From Pseudorhodoplanes sp. (GTDB taxonomy: Bacteria > Pseudomonadota > Alphaproteobacteria > Rhizobiales > Xanthobacteraceae): DNA of 56,053 nt. How positions within the stretch are numbered: position 1 is the stretch's first letter; each line of letters begins with the position of its first letter. Positions 28,226 to 37,364 of the stretch are shown here, one piece after another. The stretch covers positions 1 to 56,053 of the forward strand of contig JALHOD010000023.1 in assembly GCA_022843165.1 (NCBI GenBank), in the 5' to 3' direction. Made by a program: the position numbers and the translations under genes. A model generated the notes under the pieces. That model searched no databases. It was given only the letters and a program-made list of their open reading frames with translations, and was not told the DNA's origin.

Positions 28226-29203
28226 ATGACGCGCACCGTGCTGGCTTTCGACGACAACCGGCTGGCCTCTGTGCTGTTCGGGCAATACGGGCAGAACCTC
28301 GCCCTGATCGAGCGCAAGCTCGGAGTGGTCGCGGACTCGCGCGGCAATCACGTCACGATCGAAGGCACCCGCGACGCCTGCGATCAGGCCAGGCGCGTGC
28401 TTGAAACGCTTTATGAGCAACTCAAGACCGGGGGCGATCTGGTTGTGGGCGACGTCGAAGGCGTGATCCGGCACGCACTCGCACAGGGCTCCCTGTTCGA
28501 CTACGACCCGGCTGCAGCCCGACCGCATTTCGAGGAAATCAACCTGAGAAAGCGCCCGGTTCGCGCCCGCACAGGCGGACAGGATGCCTATATCCGCGCG
28601 CTCAAACGCAACACGCTTGTGTTCGGCACCGGACCGGCCGGCACCGGCAAGACGTGGCTGGCAGTCGCGCATGCCATCTCGCTGTTCGAGCGCAAGGAGG
28701 TTGACCGCATCATTCTCTCGCGGCCCGCGGTGGAGGCCGGCGAACGGCTGGGATTCCTGCCGGGCGACATGCGCGAAAAGGTCGATCCCTATCTCCGCCC
28801 AATCTACGACGCCTTGTTCGACCTGATGGACATGCGGATCGTCGAACGCGCGCTGCAAGCTGGCGAAATCGAGATTGCGCCGCTGGCTTTCATGCGCGGC
28901 CGCACGTTGCATAACGCAGCCGTGATTCTCGACGAGGCGCAGAACACGACCTCGATGCAGATGAAAATGTTTCTAACCCGATTGGGCGAAAACAGCCGCA
29001 TGATCGTCACCGGCGATCCGAGCCAGGTCGATCTCCCGTCGGGACAGACGTCGGGCCTCGCGGAGGCAGTTCGGCTGTTGTCGAATGTGGAAGGTATCGC
29101 TCAAGTCGCATTCACGGGCGAAGATGTGGTCCGCCACGAATTGGTGGGGCGCATCGTCGCCGCCTACGACCGCGCCAGTGCCGCGCGGCTGAAACGGGAA
29201 TGA
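28226..29203 (+). CDS. PhoH-like ATPase
   Basis: The 325-residue product has an N-terminal KH-like part (LALIERKLGVVADSRGNHVTIEG) and a PhoH ATPase domain: Walker A GPAGTGKTWLAVAHA near 135-148, LSRPAVEAGERLGFLPGDM, and Walker B ILDEAQNTTSMQMKMFLTR. PhoH proteins are linked to RNA metabolism and their fixed neighbour is YbeY, as here. I chose ATG 28226 (GGAAG upstream); starts at 28091 or 28115 would overlap the miaB end and add Pro/Arg-rich residues not typical of the family. Cytoplasmic. Confidence 0.88.
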   Translation: MTRTVLAFDDNRLASVLFGQYGQNLALIERKLGVVADSRGNHVTIEGTRDACDQARRVLETLYEQLKTGGDLVVGDVEGVIRHALAQGSLFDYDPAAARPHFEEINLRKRPVRARTGGQDAYIRALKRNTLVFGTGPAGTGKTWLAVAHAISLFERKEVDRIILSRPAVEAGERLGFLPGDMREKVDPYLRPIYDALFDLMDMRIVERALQAGEIEIAPLAFMRGRTLHNAAVILDEAQNTTSMQMKMFLTRLGENSRMIVTGDPSQVDLPSGQTSGLAEAVRLLSNVEGIAQVAFTGEDVVRHELVGRIVAAYDRASAARLKRE

Positions 29204-29207
29204 TGGC

Positions 29208-29711
29208 ATGCCGTCCGCTTCTGCCATCGCCGACAGTTCCGCGGTTACGCTCGACGTCATGATCGAATCGCCGCTATGGGACGCAGAACCCGGCGCCGAA
29301 GCCGTCATCCGCAACGCCGTCGCGATTGCGGCGGCCGGGACCGGGAAGACGGGCATCAAAGTCGCTATTCAGCTCACCGACGATTCGACGATTCGCGGGA
29401 TGAACCACCAATGGCGAGGCCAGGACAAGCCGACCAATGTGCTGTCATTCCCGTCGGCCGCGACCGCTCTGGACGCGGCGCATCTGGGAGATGTTGTCAT
29501 TGCCTATGAAACGCTGGCCCGCGAAGCAAAGGCGGACGACAAGCCTTTTGCGCATCACCTCGCGCATCTTGCCATTCACGGCTATCTTCATCTGCTCGGC
29601 TACGATCATATGACCGACGTCGAGGCGGAAACGATGGAACAGCTGGAGACAGCATTGCTGGCACAGCTTGGAATTCCCGACCCCTACGCCCATTCAGAAC
29701 CAGGGGCCTGA
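29208..29711 (+). CDS. ybeY: Endoribonuclease / rRNA maturation factor YbeY
   Basis: A 167-residue zinc metalloprotein that acts in 16S rRNA 3'-end maturation and 70S quality control. It has the UPF0054 signature H-x3-H-x5-H in HLAIHGYLHLLGYDH near 117-131, plus the earlier MNHQWRGQDKPTNVLSFP block. It begins 4 bp after phoH. An internal Met at residue 18 is an alternative start; family members often begin with a strand like LDVMIESPLW. Confidence 0.94.
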   Translation: MPSASAIADSSAVTLDVMIESPLWDAEPGAEAVIRNAVAIAAAGTGKTGIKVAIQLTDDSTIRGMNHQWRGQDKPTNVLSFPSAATALDAAHLGDVVIAYETLAREAKADDKPFAHHLAHLAIHGYLHLLGYDHMTDVEAETMEQLETALLAQLGIPDPYAHSEPGA

Positions 29712-29722
29712 CCCGAATCGCC

Positions 29723-30874
29723 ATGCCCGACAACGACACTCCCGGTCGAAAGGACGCGACGGCCCAAACCAGCGAGCTGCGTAACCTCCCTGCTCTGGTG
29801 CCGCCGACTGTCGACGTCGCCCGCGATTCCGGCGATGGCATTTTCAGCCGATGGATACGCGCTTTGTTCGGCTGGCGCGCCGGATCCATGCGCGCCGATC
29901 TCAAGGAGGTTCTGGAAGAAGGAATCCAGACCGAAACCGGCTTCTCGCCGGAAGAGGTCACTATGCTCAAGAATATTCTTGGGCTGCGTGAACGCCGCAT
30001 TTCCGATGTCATGGTGCCGCGTGCCGACATCATCGCCGTGCAGCAGGACATTCCAATCGGCGAACTTGTCAAAGTATTTGAAGGCGCTGGTCATTCACGG
30101 CTCGTGGTGTTCAATGACACGCTCGACGATCCTGTGGGAATGGTTCATATCCGCGACCTGATCGCGTTCATGACAAAACATGCGACTGTCACGTCTGCGG
30201 CCAAGACCAAGCGAAAGAAGCCTTTGCCGGCCGGACTGGATCTGAAGGCCATCAATCTGTCCATGCAGCTTTCGACCGCCAGAATCACCCGCACCATTCT
30301 CTTCGTGCCGCCATCGATGCCCGCGATTGACCTGTTGGCGAAAATGCAGGCGACGCGCATTCATCTCGCTCTTGTGGTCGACGAATATGGCGGAACGGAC
30401 GGCATCGTCTCCATGGAAGACATCGTCGAGCAGATCGTCGGGGAGATCGAAGACGAACACGACGACGACGAAGATCCGAGTGTGGTTCGGCAGGCGGACG
30501 GCTCGTTCGTGGCCGATGCCCGCGCCAGTCTTGAGGATGTGATCGCAATTGTCGGCAACGGCTTCGACGTCGGTGAAGCGGCCAAGGAAGTCGACACGCT
30601 CGGCGGCTATCTTGTCACTCGCGTCGGGCGTGTGCCCGTGCGCGGCGAATTGGTGCCGGGTCCCGGCAGCTTCGAATTCGAGGTGCTCGACGCCGATCCG
30701 CGCCGCGTCAAACGCGTCAAGATCCATTCCGGGAAAGGTCATCGATCAACGCGCGCCCGCGATGTGCGAAACGTTGCAACGGCGGTGACGCCGAGCCTTG
30801 CGACGAGCGAAAGATCCGCGTCTGGCGCCAATCCGACACCCGCTCCATCTGCTCGAGGCACGCGGCGGCCGTGA
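29723..30874 (+). CDS. CBS-domain protein of the HlyC/CorC (TlyC) family
   Basis: The 383-residue soluble product has an acidic EEVTMLKNILGLRERRISDVMVPRADI entry, a pair of CBS domains split by a short basic insert (about residues 90-235), an acidic DEHDDDEDPS linker and a CorC_HlyC domain (SFVADARASLEDVIAIVG to about 340). E. coli YbeX/CorC has the same layout and the same place between ybeY and lnt; it is linked to ribosome and Mg2+ homeostasis, not haemolysis. A low-complexity tail ends it. It overlaps lnt by four bases (GTGA). Confidence 0.9.
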   Translation: MPDNDTPGRKDATAQTSELRNLPALVPPTVDVARDSGDGIFSRWIRALFGWRAGSMRADLKEVLEEGIQTETGFSPEEVTMLKNILGLRERRISDVMVPRADIIAVQQDIPIGELVKVFEGAGHSRLVVFNDTLDDPVGMVHIRDLIAFMTKHATVTSAAKTKRKKPLPAGLDLKAINLSMQLSTARITRTILFVPPSMPAIDLLAKMQATRIHLALVVDEYGGTDGIVSMEDIVEQIVGEIEDEHDDDEDPSVVRQADGSFVADARASLEDVIAIVGNGFDVGEAAKEVDTLGGYLVTRVGRVPVRGELVPGPGSFEFEVLDADPRRVKRVKIHSGKGHRSTRARDVRNVATAVTPSLATSERSASGANPTPAPSARGTRRP

Positions 30875-32466
30875 TTGTCGCGCGGCTCGCCCACAAAGTC
30901 GTGCTGGCGTGGGGCTGGCGGCGCGCCTTCCTTGCCTTCGCCGCGGGCGCCATTTCAACTCTGGCGCTGTCGCCTTTCGATGTCTGGCCAGTCCTGTTCC
31001 TGACCTTTCCGGTTCTGGTCTGGTTGACGGACGGGTCGGCGGCCGGCCGCTTTGGCGGCGTCATCGCCGCCGCGATCGCCGGATGGTTTTTCGGCTTCGG
31101 TTATTTTGTCGCCGGGCTTTATTGGATCGGCCATGCTTTTCTGGTGGATGCCAAGACATTCGGATGGCTGTTGCCATTCGCGGTCACCGCATTGCCGGCC
31201 GGACTCGCTGTATTCTTTGCATTCGGCCTCGGTCTGGCGCGACTGATCTGGTTACGCGGGCCGCTGCGGATCCTGTCGCTGGCGATTGCGTTGACTGCCG
31301 CCGAATGGTTGCGCGGTCATATGCTGACGGGCTTTCCGTGGAACACCATCGGCTATGCGTTGACGGGACCGCTGGTGCTGGCGCAAGGCGCCGCGCTGGT
31401 TGGTCTTTGGGGTTTGACCTTCATCGCCGTCGCCGTTTTTTCCAGCCCTGCGGTGCTCGCCGACGAGCGCACCGATTCCAGACGGCCCTGGCTGCCGCTG
31501 GCTGTCAGCCTGACGGTGCTCGCGGTTTTGACCACTTACGGTGCAATACGGCTCGCGCGCACGCCGACACAGTTTGTCGACAAGATCCGGCTGCGCATCA
31601 TGCAGCCCAATTTGCCGCAGGACGAGAAGTTCAATTACTCCGCCAAGCAGCAGGTGATGAATCGCTATCTGTCGCTGTCGGACCGCTCAACCGGTCCACA
31701 GACCACCGGCATGCGGGACGTCACGCACCTGATCTGGCCGGAATCGGCCTTTCCGTTTTTTCTGACACGTGAAGCCGAAGCCCTCTCGCAGATCGCGGCC
31801 TTGCTGCCGCAGGGAAGCGTGCTCATCACAGGTGCGGCGCGGTTCGCGGACAACGTTACAAATGGCAAACAAGGCCGCGCCTACAACTCCGTCTATGTCA
31901 TCGATCACGACGGCACTATTTTGTCGGTCTACGACAAGGTTCACTTGGTGCCATTCGGGGAATATCTGCCATTCCAGGCCCTGCTTGAGAAAATCGGCTT
32001 GATGCAACTCACCAAGGTGCAGGGCGGCTTCCTGAACGGTGATCGGCACCGCGCCCTCGCCATTGCCGGGACACCGCGCTTTGTTCCGCTGATCTGTTAC
32101 GAGATTATTTTTCCGCGCCAGGCCGTTCCGCGCGGTGAGAGGCCGGAATGGTTGCTCAATGTGACCAACGACGCCTGGTTTGGAATCAGTTCAGGCCCCT
32201 ATCAGCATTTCCAGCAGGCGCGGGTGCGCGCCATCGAGGAGGGACTGCCGCTGGTCCGCGCGGCCAATAACGGTATTTCAGCTGTGATCGATCCGGCGGG
32301 GCGAATTTTGCGATCGCTGCCGCTCGGGACCGACGGCGTTCTTGATTCCCGGCTGCCGCGCCGGCTGGAATCAACGATCTACAGCCGGTTTGGTGACAGC
32401 ACCGCCGCCCTTCTAACCGGGGCTGTTTTTGTTTTCATCCTACGAAAGCGGTCTAGACGCTGGTAA
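30871..32466 (+). CDS. lnt: Apolipoprotein N-acyltransferase
   Basis: Lnt adds the third acyl chain to the N-terminal Cys of lipoproteins at the outer face of the inner membrane. The 531-residue product has several N-terminal helices (to about 215), then a nitrilase domain with the triad Glu in IWPESAFPF (near 291), Lys in YDKVHLVPFGEYLPF (near 354) and Cys in PLICYEIIFP (near 408). A final helix lies near the C-terminus (LLTGAVFVFIL). The GTG start overlaps the upstream stop. Length is normal. Confidence 0.95.
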   Translation: MIVARLAHKVVLAWGWRRAFLAFAAGAISTLALSPFDVWPVLFLTFPVLVWLTDGSAAGRFGGVIAAAIAGWFFGFGYFVAGLYWIGHAFLVDAKTFGWLLPFAVTALPAGLAVFFAFGLGLARLIWLRGPLRILSLAIALTAAEWLRGHMLTGFPWNTIGYALTGPLVLAQGAALVGLWGLTFIAVAVFSSPAVLADERTDSRRPWLPLAVSLTVLAVLTTYGAIRLARTPTQFVDKIRLRIMQPNLPQDEKFNYSAKQQVMNRYLSLSDRSTGPQTTGMRDVTHLIWPESAFPFFLTREAEALSQIAALLPQGSVLITGAARFADNVTNGKQGRAYNSVYVIDHDGTILSVYDKVHLVPFGEYLPFQALLEKIGLMQLTKVQGGFLNGDRHRALAIAGTPRFVPLICYEIIFPRQAVPRGERPEWLLNVTNDAWFGISSGPYQHFQQARVRAIEEGLPLVRAANNGISAVIDPAGRILRSLPLGTDGVLDSRLPRRLESTIYSRFGDSTAALLTGAVFVFILRKRSRRW

Positions 32467-32670
32467 AATAACAACATCACAGTCTTGCGTGACCACTTGA
32501 ACGAAGTGGGTCACCGTACTGGCGGTTATCGCCAATAACAAAAAATATATTCGGGCTGCAACGAAAGAGATATTCCCAACAATCCCAGCAAAAGTAATGT
32601 AGTATCCTAACGAAATCGACTATGTCTGGTTGAACTGGAAAATGGTGTGCGTGAAGGCCTGGAGAATGGA
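32467..32670. other. AT-rich intergenic region with two hairpins (lnt to PraR-like gene)
   Basis: About 200 bp of AT-rich DNA. Just after lnt a bulged hairpin (GTGACCACTT with AAGTGGGTCAC, about 32487-32513) and a small one (GGCG-N5-CGCC near 32521-32533) can form without T tracts. The rest is the likely promoter region of the regulator gene; I cannot assign -35/-10 with confidence. Confidence 0.4.
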
Positions 32671-33078
32671 ATGGTGAAGAAGGCTCCAAACCCGACCGAT
32701 AAACATGTCGGCAGCCGTGTGCGTATGCGACGGATGATGCTCAGCATGAGTCAGGAAAAACTCGGGGACGCGCTGGGTCTGACATTCCAGCAGGTTCAGA
32801 AATACGAGAAGGGCACGAATCGCATCGGAGCCAGCAGGCTCCAGCAAATTTCCGCGATCCTGCAGGTGCCGGTCTCGTTTTTTTTCGAAGGCGCTCCCAA
32901 TATCGGGGAGCCGATACCGGGCATGCAGGATGCGCCGTCCCCGGCCTATGTCTCGGATTTCCTCTCGACCGCTGATGGCCTGGCCCTCACCAAAGCCTTT
33001 ATGCGGATCAAGGATGGCAAGCTCCGGCGGAGAATAGTCGACCTCGTCGAGCAGATTGCGGGAGAAGATACCCGCTAA
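32671..33078 (+). CDS. XRE-family helix-turn-helix regulator (PraR-like)
   Basis: The 135-residue product has a Cro/CI-type HTH near 15-70 (RVRMRRMMLSMSQEKLGDALG, FQQVQKYEKGTNRIGASRL) and a short helical C-terminus (DFLSTADGLALTKAFMRI, LRRRIVDLVEQIA). This pattern is that of the order-wide regulator known as PraR in Azorhizobium and Rhizobium, which controls surface attachment and related traits; assignment is by resemblance only. The ATG at 32671 has GGAG 6 nt upstream. It precedes metK by 130 bp on the same strand. Confidence 0.82.
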   Translation: MVKKAPNPTDKHVGSRVRMRRMMLSMSQEKLGDALGLTFQQVQKYEKGTNRIGASRLQQISAILQVPVSFFFEGAPNIGEPIPGMQDAPSPAYVSDFLSTADGLALTKAFMRIKDGKLRRRIVDLVEQIAGEDTR

Positions 33079-33170
33079 CGGGCGCCCATTTCCGCCCACA
33101 CCGCTCGCCCATCCAGCCCACATCTTGACCGCGCTTGCGGACACTGCAAGAAACACGGCCTCAATCTGAC

Positions 33171-33200
33171 GGTGAAAGTCGTACTTTCACCACGCGAGGA
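33171..33200 (+). promoter_or_regulatory. Perfect 9-bp hairpin/dyad next to the metK SD
   Basis: GGTGAAAGT (33171-33179) and ACTTTCACC (33183-33191) flank CGT, ending 3 nt before GAGGAG (33195-33200), the SD of metK. It could be an RNA hairpin or a protein operator. It does not show the features of SAM-II or SAM/SAH riboswitches that I know. Confidence 0.6.
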
Positions 33201-33209
33201 GTGCTGACC

Positions 33210-34484
33210 GTGCCGCGCAAGAGCCATCTGTTTACCAGTGAATCCGTATCCGAAGGTCACCCGGACAAGGTCAGTGACCAGATTTCCGATGCCATCCTCG
33301 ACGCCTTTATCGAGAATGACATCAAGTTAGGCATTGCCGACGACAGCCTCGTGAATACGCGGCTCGGCTGCGAGACACTGACGACCACCAACAAGATCGT
33401 CATTGCCGGCGAAGGACGCGGCCAGGCCCCGTTTTTCAAGAAATACGGCTCCGGAGCGGTCATCAACCGCGAGCAGATCGCCCAGATCGCCCGCGATGTG
33501 GTCAAGGACATCGGCTACGACCAGGATGGCTTCTCCTATCATGGCGCTGACGTCGAGGTGCTGCTCCACGGACAATCCCCCGACATCGCGATGGGTGTCG
33601 ACGCCAAGAAGAGAAAGAGCGGAGAACAAGAAGGCGCCGGCGACCAAGGCATGATGTTCGGTTTCGCCTGCACCGAGAGCGAGGTCTATGAAAAGAACTC
33701 GTTCATGCCGGCCCCGATCTATTTTTCACACAAGATCCTCAAAGTTCTAGCCGAACAGCGCCACTCCAAGAAGCTGTTCGACCTGCAACCGGATTCCAAG
33801 AGCCAGGTCACGGTGAAGTATGTCGACGGTAAGCCGGTCGGCTGCACCAAGGTCGTTGTCTCCACGCAGCACAACGCCACCAATCGCAACGGCAAGAGAT
33901 ACACCCCGGCGATGGTGAAGGACCTGATCGGTGACGCGGTCGCCTCCGCGCTGCCGAAAGGCTGGATGCCGGCCAAGGACTCTGACTTCCTTGTCAACCC
34001 GACCGGCAATTTCGTTGTCGGCGGTCCGGACGGCGATTGCGGTCTGACCGGCCGCAAGATTATCGTCGACACTTACGGCGGCTATGCCCCGCATGGCGGC
34101 GGCGCATTCTCCGGGAAGGATCCGACCAAGGTCGACCGCTCGGCCGCCTATGCCGCTCGTTATCTTGCCAAGAACGTGGTCGCCGCCGGCCTCGCCGAAC
34201 GCTGCACGATCCAGGTGGCCTACGCGATCGGCGTCGCCGATCCGATGTCGCTGCTGGTCGACACGCATGGCACCGGCAAGGTCGATGACGCCAAGCTGGA
34301 GAAGGTTCTCGCCGAACTGTTCCCCCTGCGCCCGACTAATATCCGCCGGACGCTCAAGCTGAACCGGCCGATCTACCGCCGTACCGCGGCTTACGGCCAT
34401 TTCGGCCGCGCTCCGGAAAAGGACGGTGGATTCTCCTGGGAGAAGACTGACCTCGCCGATCAGATCCGACGAGCGCTCAAGTAA
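33210..34484 (+). CDS. metK: S-adenosylmethionine synthetase
   Basis: It makes SAM from methionine and ATP. The 424-residue product has [24 protein letters not shown], the [12 protein letters not shown] loop (in the [16 protein letters not shown] context), and [19 protein letters not shown] of the P-loop-like site. It is longer than the ~384-residue E. coli enzyme, a feature of alphaproteobacterial MetK. The GTG start at 33210 gives [15 protein letters not shown] and has GAGGAG 9 nt upstream; the longer frame runs through the hairpin and is rejected. Confidence 0.95.
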   Translation: MPRKSHLFTSESVSEGHPDKVSDQISDAILDAFIENDIKLGIADDSLVNTRLGCETLTTTNKIVIAGEGRGQAPFFKKYGSGAVINREQIAQIARDVVKDIGYDQDGFSYHGADVEVLLHGQSPDIAMGVDAKKRKSGEQEGAGDQGMMFGFACTESEVYEKNSFMPAPIYFSHKILKVLAEQRHSKKLFDLQPDSKSQVTVKYVDGKPVGCTKVVVSTQHNATNRNGKRYTPAMVKDLIGDAVASALPKGWMPAKDSDFLVNPTGNFVVGGPDGDCGLTGRKIIVDTYGGYAPHGGGAFSGKDPTKVDRSAAYAARYLAKNVVAAGLAERCTIQVAYAIGVADPMSLLVDTHGTGKVDDAKLEKVLAELFPLRPTNIRRTLKLNRPIYRRTAAYGHFGRAPEKDGGFSWEKTDLADQIRRALK

Positions 34485-34513
34485 TCCCGATCATTACAGG
34501 TTGAATTTTGCAG

Positions 34514-34536
34514 CGGCCGCATCAAGGATGCGGCCG
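34514..34536 (+). terminator. Strong hairpin between metK and trmB
   Basis: CGGCCGCATC (34514-34523) and GATGCGGCCG (34527-34536) form a 10-bp stem with a 3-nt loop. Only two Ts follow before the trmB ATG. It may end metK transcripts or block trmB translation. Confidence 0.55.
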
Positions 34537-34538
34537 TT

Positions 34539-35273
34539 ATGCATTCAGACGACCTCAGCGGTGATCATCCGCATCGCAGCAGCGGGGCCTTTTTCGGCCG
34601 TCGCAAGGGCAAGAAGCTTCGTCAGCATCAATCTGATCTGATTGAAACGCTGTTGCCCCGGCTTGCCGTCGACCTCACTCAGCCGCCGCCTGCAAGGCTC
34701 GAAAGCCTGTTTGCGGTGCCGGTCGATCTGGTCCGTCTTGAGATCGGTTTTGGCGGCGGCGAGCACCTGATCGCGGAAGCCGAACGCCATCCCAGCAGCG
34801 GATTCATCGGAATCGAACCGTTTGTAAATGGCATGGCGAAGGCCTTGGCCGCGATTGAACACAAGCAATTGCGGAACGTCCGACTGTATCACGGCGACGC
34901 CACCGACCTCATCGGCTGGCTTCCGGAGTCGCAACTGGCGCGGATTGATCTGCTGTATCCCGACCCGTGGCCCAAACGCAGGCACTGGAAGCGGCGTTTC
35001 GTTCAGGAAAAAAGCATTGCCGATCTGGCGCGCATACTGCGTCCCGGCGGCGAATTCCGTTTCGCCAGCGATATCGCGCATTACGCCGCATGGACCTTGC
35101 GGCGCGTGACAGCAACGGCCGAATTCACATGGACTGCGGAACGCGCAGACGACTGGCGCAAACCATGGCCGGGATTTGAAAGTACGCGCTACGAGGCGAA
35201 AGCCAAACGCGAGGGTCGCGCACCCTGCTATCTGATTTTTCGTAGAACTGACGCAGGCAGACTGAAGGCCTGA
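34539..35273 (+). CDS. trmB: tRNA (guanine-N7-)-methyltransferase
   Basis: It makes m7G46 in tRNA. The 244-residue product has the N-terminal AFFGRRKGKKLRQHQ, the SAM-binding motif LEIGFGGGEHLIAEAERHP, the FIGIEPFVNGMAKAL acidic strand and the catalytic LLYPDPWPKRRHWKRRFVQ block. The ATG at 34539 sits 2 nt after a 10-bp hairpin and has no SD, so translation may be leaderless or start from its own promoter. Its stop abuts the stop of the convergent DUF2336 gene. Confidence 0.93.
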   Translation: MHSDDLSGDHPHRSSGAFFGRRKGKKLRQHQSDLIETLLPRLAVDLTQPPPARLESLFAVPVDLVRLEIGFGGGEHLIAEAERHPSSGFIGIEPFVNGMAKALAAIEHKQLRNVRLYHGDATDLIGWLPESQLARIDLLYPDPWPKRRHWKRRFVQEKSIADLARILRPGGEFRFASDIAHYAAWTLRRVTATAEFTWTAERADDWRKPWPGFESTRYEAKAKREGRAPCYLIFRRTDAGRLKA

Positions 35274-36362
35274 TTACTGAAACTGGCCCTGTCCGACCTG
35301 CCAGAAACGGACCACACGCTGCGCGGTCGACACCGAGAGCTTCTCGAAATTCACGAAGGCAGCGTCAAGCGTGGGCGACGACTTTCCCTTGTCGCTCATG
35401 CGAAGCAGGATGACGGTTTTGGCGGTCGGCCAGGAATAGCCCGCAGCCTTGCAAAGAATAAGGATTGGGTCCGGGCGCTCGCCGCTCATCAAACGATCTA
35501 CGACATCGACCGACACTTCGGTGAGCTCCGACAACGCGGCAACCGTATCGTCATAGGCTTTCGCCTGCGCAAATTCCGCCAATTGCGCTTCGTCCAGCAC
35601 GCCCTGATCGCTCAGCGCGCGAACCTTTTTCATCGCCGTAGCGAAATTGCGCGGTGGCCGCGCCTGACTTCCGACCTCGTCGGACACCTTGGCCATGACA
35701 CGGCGGATTTCAGCCTGCGTCTCCGGACGGGCCGCAGCCAGCAGACGCTGCTGCACGACTGCGGTGGCGCGCACCAGCAATTCGCGGAACAGACGGTCCG
35801 GAATATCGGGACGCCCGGCGACAGCTTCCGCCAGCGTGCCGTCGGAGACAGCGCGCTTGACCAGATTGGAATAGCCGCTTTCCGACAGGCGGGCAGTCGT
35901 GTTGCCGGCCACGCGAAGAACCACGTCGCTGTTGCCGCGCTGGACCAGCACATCCGTGACGGATTCGTCGAGCCCCTCTCGGCTCGAAATCGCGAACAGA
36001 TGTGCCTGGCCTTTTGATGTGGCGATCTTGGCCAGATCCGCATTGTCCAGCCGCGGCGACTGAATCAGAACCGGTCCGGCCACGGAAATGTCGTCGTCGC
36101 TGGCCAGCCGGCGCATTAATTCGTGCGGGGCGTTACCGAGCGGTGCGAGCCGGCGCGACAATTCGGCCCGAGCCTTGGTTTCGATTTCCGAGATCAGCCG
36201 GGTCAGGACGTCGTCGAACAGCCCGACCTGTTCCTCGTTGAAATGCGGCGATCCATCGAGAAACAGGGCGGTAATCCTGCGAAGGGTCTCGGCGCGCTTC
36301 TCCGCACTCCCGCGCTGGAGGACATCCTCGATTTCGGGGATCAGTGAAGGGGCAGCCGTCAT
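35274..36362 (-). CDS. DUF2336 domain-containing protein
   Basis: A 362-residue, mostly alpha-helical soluble protein without signal or membrane helices. Repeated helical units resemble HEAT-like repeats (for example ELMRRLASDDDISVAGPVLIQSP, DVVLRVAGNTTARLSESGY), as described for DUF2336, a family restricted mainly to alphaproteobacteria and of unknown function. The first ATG is at 36362; a TTG three codons upstream is possible. Neither has a clear SD. Single gene, converging on trmB with no gap. Confidence 0.85.
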   Translation of the reverse strand: MTAAPSLIPEIEDVLQRGSAEKRAETLRRITALFLDGSPHFNEEQVGLFDDVLTRLISEIETKARAELSRRLAPLGNAPHELMRRLASDDDISVAGPVLIQSPRLDNADLAKIATSKGQAHLFAISSREGLDESVTDVLVQRGNSDVVLRVAGNTTARLSESGYSNLVKRAVSDGTLAEAVAGRPDIPDRLFRELLVRATAVVQQRLLAAARPETQAEIRRVMAKVSDEVGSQARPPRNFATAMKKVRALSDQGVLDEAQLAEFAQAKAYDDTVAALSELTEVSVDVVDRLMSGERPDPILILCKAAGYSWPTAKTVILLRMSDKGKSSPTLDAAFVNFEKLSVSTAQRVVRFWQVGQGQFQ

Positions 36363-36495
36363 CGCGACCAAGGGTTAAAACCGGAAAAATACCGGAACAT
36401 ACGAAATGTAGGCCTTGAATCTGAACGAAGGGTTAGCCCGGCGGGCACCGGCAACCCTTGCGAAAAGGCAGAAAACCGCTATATTCCGGCTGTCT

Positions 36496-36574
36496 GTTAT
36501 GGACACCTCATAACGCTCGGATGTGATCCGAACGGTTTTTGAGAGTGGGCCCCACCCGGGACCCGCTCTTTTTT
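36496..36574 (+). promoter_or_regulatory. Structured leader of the rimP-nusA-infB operon
   Basis: Three hairpins follow each other: GTTATG/CATAAC (36496-36501/36509-36514), CGGAT-GTG-ATCCG (36518-36530) followed by a short T run, and AGAGTGGG/CCCGCTCT (36542-36549/36562-36569) that ends in six Ts. The last has the form of a rho-independent terminator 82 bp before rimP, so transcription attenuation is the simplest reading. Confidence 0.6.
36542..36574 (+). terminator. Terminator-like attenuator in the rimP leader
   Basis: An 8-bp stem with one G-T pair, a 12-nt GC-rich loop and a TTTTTT tract. No gene is seen immediately upstream on this strand that would need a terminator, as the upstream neighbour runs the other way. 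Confidence 0.65.
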
Positions 36575-36656
36575 GTTACCAAAAACAGCCGCTGGCCAGA
36601 TCCGGCGGCCCAACCGGGCGAGAACGGCTCCACATGGGATGCCGAACGATTTTCAG

Positions 36657-37361
36657 ATGAATATGACGATCGAAACGAACCGCGATGCCGAACCCCGCTT
36701 GATTGCCGAGCCGGGGCTGGCTGCGCGCGTCGCCGCGATTGTGGAGCCGGTCATCGAGGGCATGGGGTTCCGCCTGGTCCGGGTGCGCATCTCCGGTGCC
36801 GAGGGCTGCACCGTCCAGATCATGGCCGAACGGCCGGACGGAACCCTGACCATCGAAGATTGCGAAGAATTGTCGCGGGGATTGTCGCCCGTTCTCGATG
36901 TCGCCGACCCGGTGGACCGGGCCTATCGGCTGGAAATCTCCTCGCCCGGCATGGACCGCCCGCTGGTGCGGAAATCCGACTTCGAGCGCCACACGGGCCA
37001 TCAGGTCAGGATCGAGATGTCGGTCGCGGCCGAAGGCCGCAAGCGCTTTCGCGGAACGCTGACCGGCGTCGAAGGCGAATCCGCGCGCGTTCTGCGCGAC
37101 GACGCCAAGCCCGACGAGAAGCCTGACGTTTTGTTGCCGATCGAGGATATGGCCGAAGCCAAACTCGTTCTCACCGACGCGCTCATCGCCGAGGTCTTGC
37201 GTCGCGGCAAAGCCGAAGCGCGCGAGGCGCTCGAAGCCATGAACGAAAACAATCCGCGTGAACCTCACGGAAAGAAATCTCCCGCGAACCACGCTCGTCC
37301 CAGGAATTTCCGGCCCGCCGGCGGCAAAAGCCGCCGCGCGGCCCAGCATGAAGGAGAGTAG
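36657..37361 (+). CDS. rimP: Ribosome maturation factor RimP
   Basis: RimP helps assemble the 30S subunit. The product (234 residues from the chosen start) has the N-terminal alpha-beta domain ([26 protein letters not shown]), the [15 protein letters not shown] helix, the conserved [14 protein letters not shown] motif and an SH3-like C-domain, then a basic disordered tail ([13 protein letters not shown]). Starts at 36639 and 36657 are both in frame and both lack a strong SD. It is followed by nusA after 3 bp as in most bacteria. Confidence 0.92.
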   Translation: MNMTIETNRDAEPRLIAEPGLAARVAAIVEPVIEGMGFRLVRVRISGAEGCTVQIMAERPDGTLTIEDCEELSRGLSPVLDVADPVDRAYRLEISSPGMDRPLVRKSDFERHTGHQVRIEMSVAAEGRKRFRGTLTGVEGESARVLRDDAKPDEKPDVLLPIEDMAEAKLVLTDALIAEVLRRGKAEAREALEAMNENNPREPHGKKSPANHARPRNFRPAGGKSRRAAQHEGE

Positions 37362-37364
37362 CCT

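Noticed and set aside
33079-33209. SAM-II or SAM/SAH riboswitch upstream of metK
   Set aside because: The long-loop pseudoknot layout of these classes is absent; only a tight 3-nt-loop hairpin is present.
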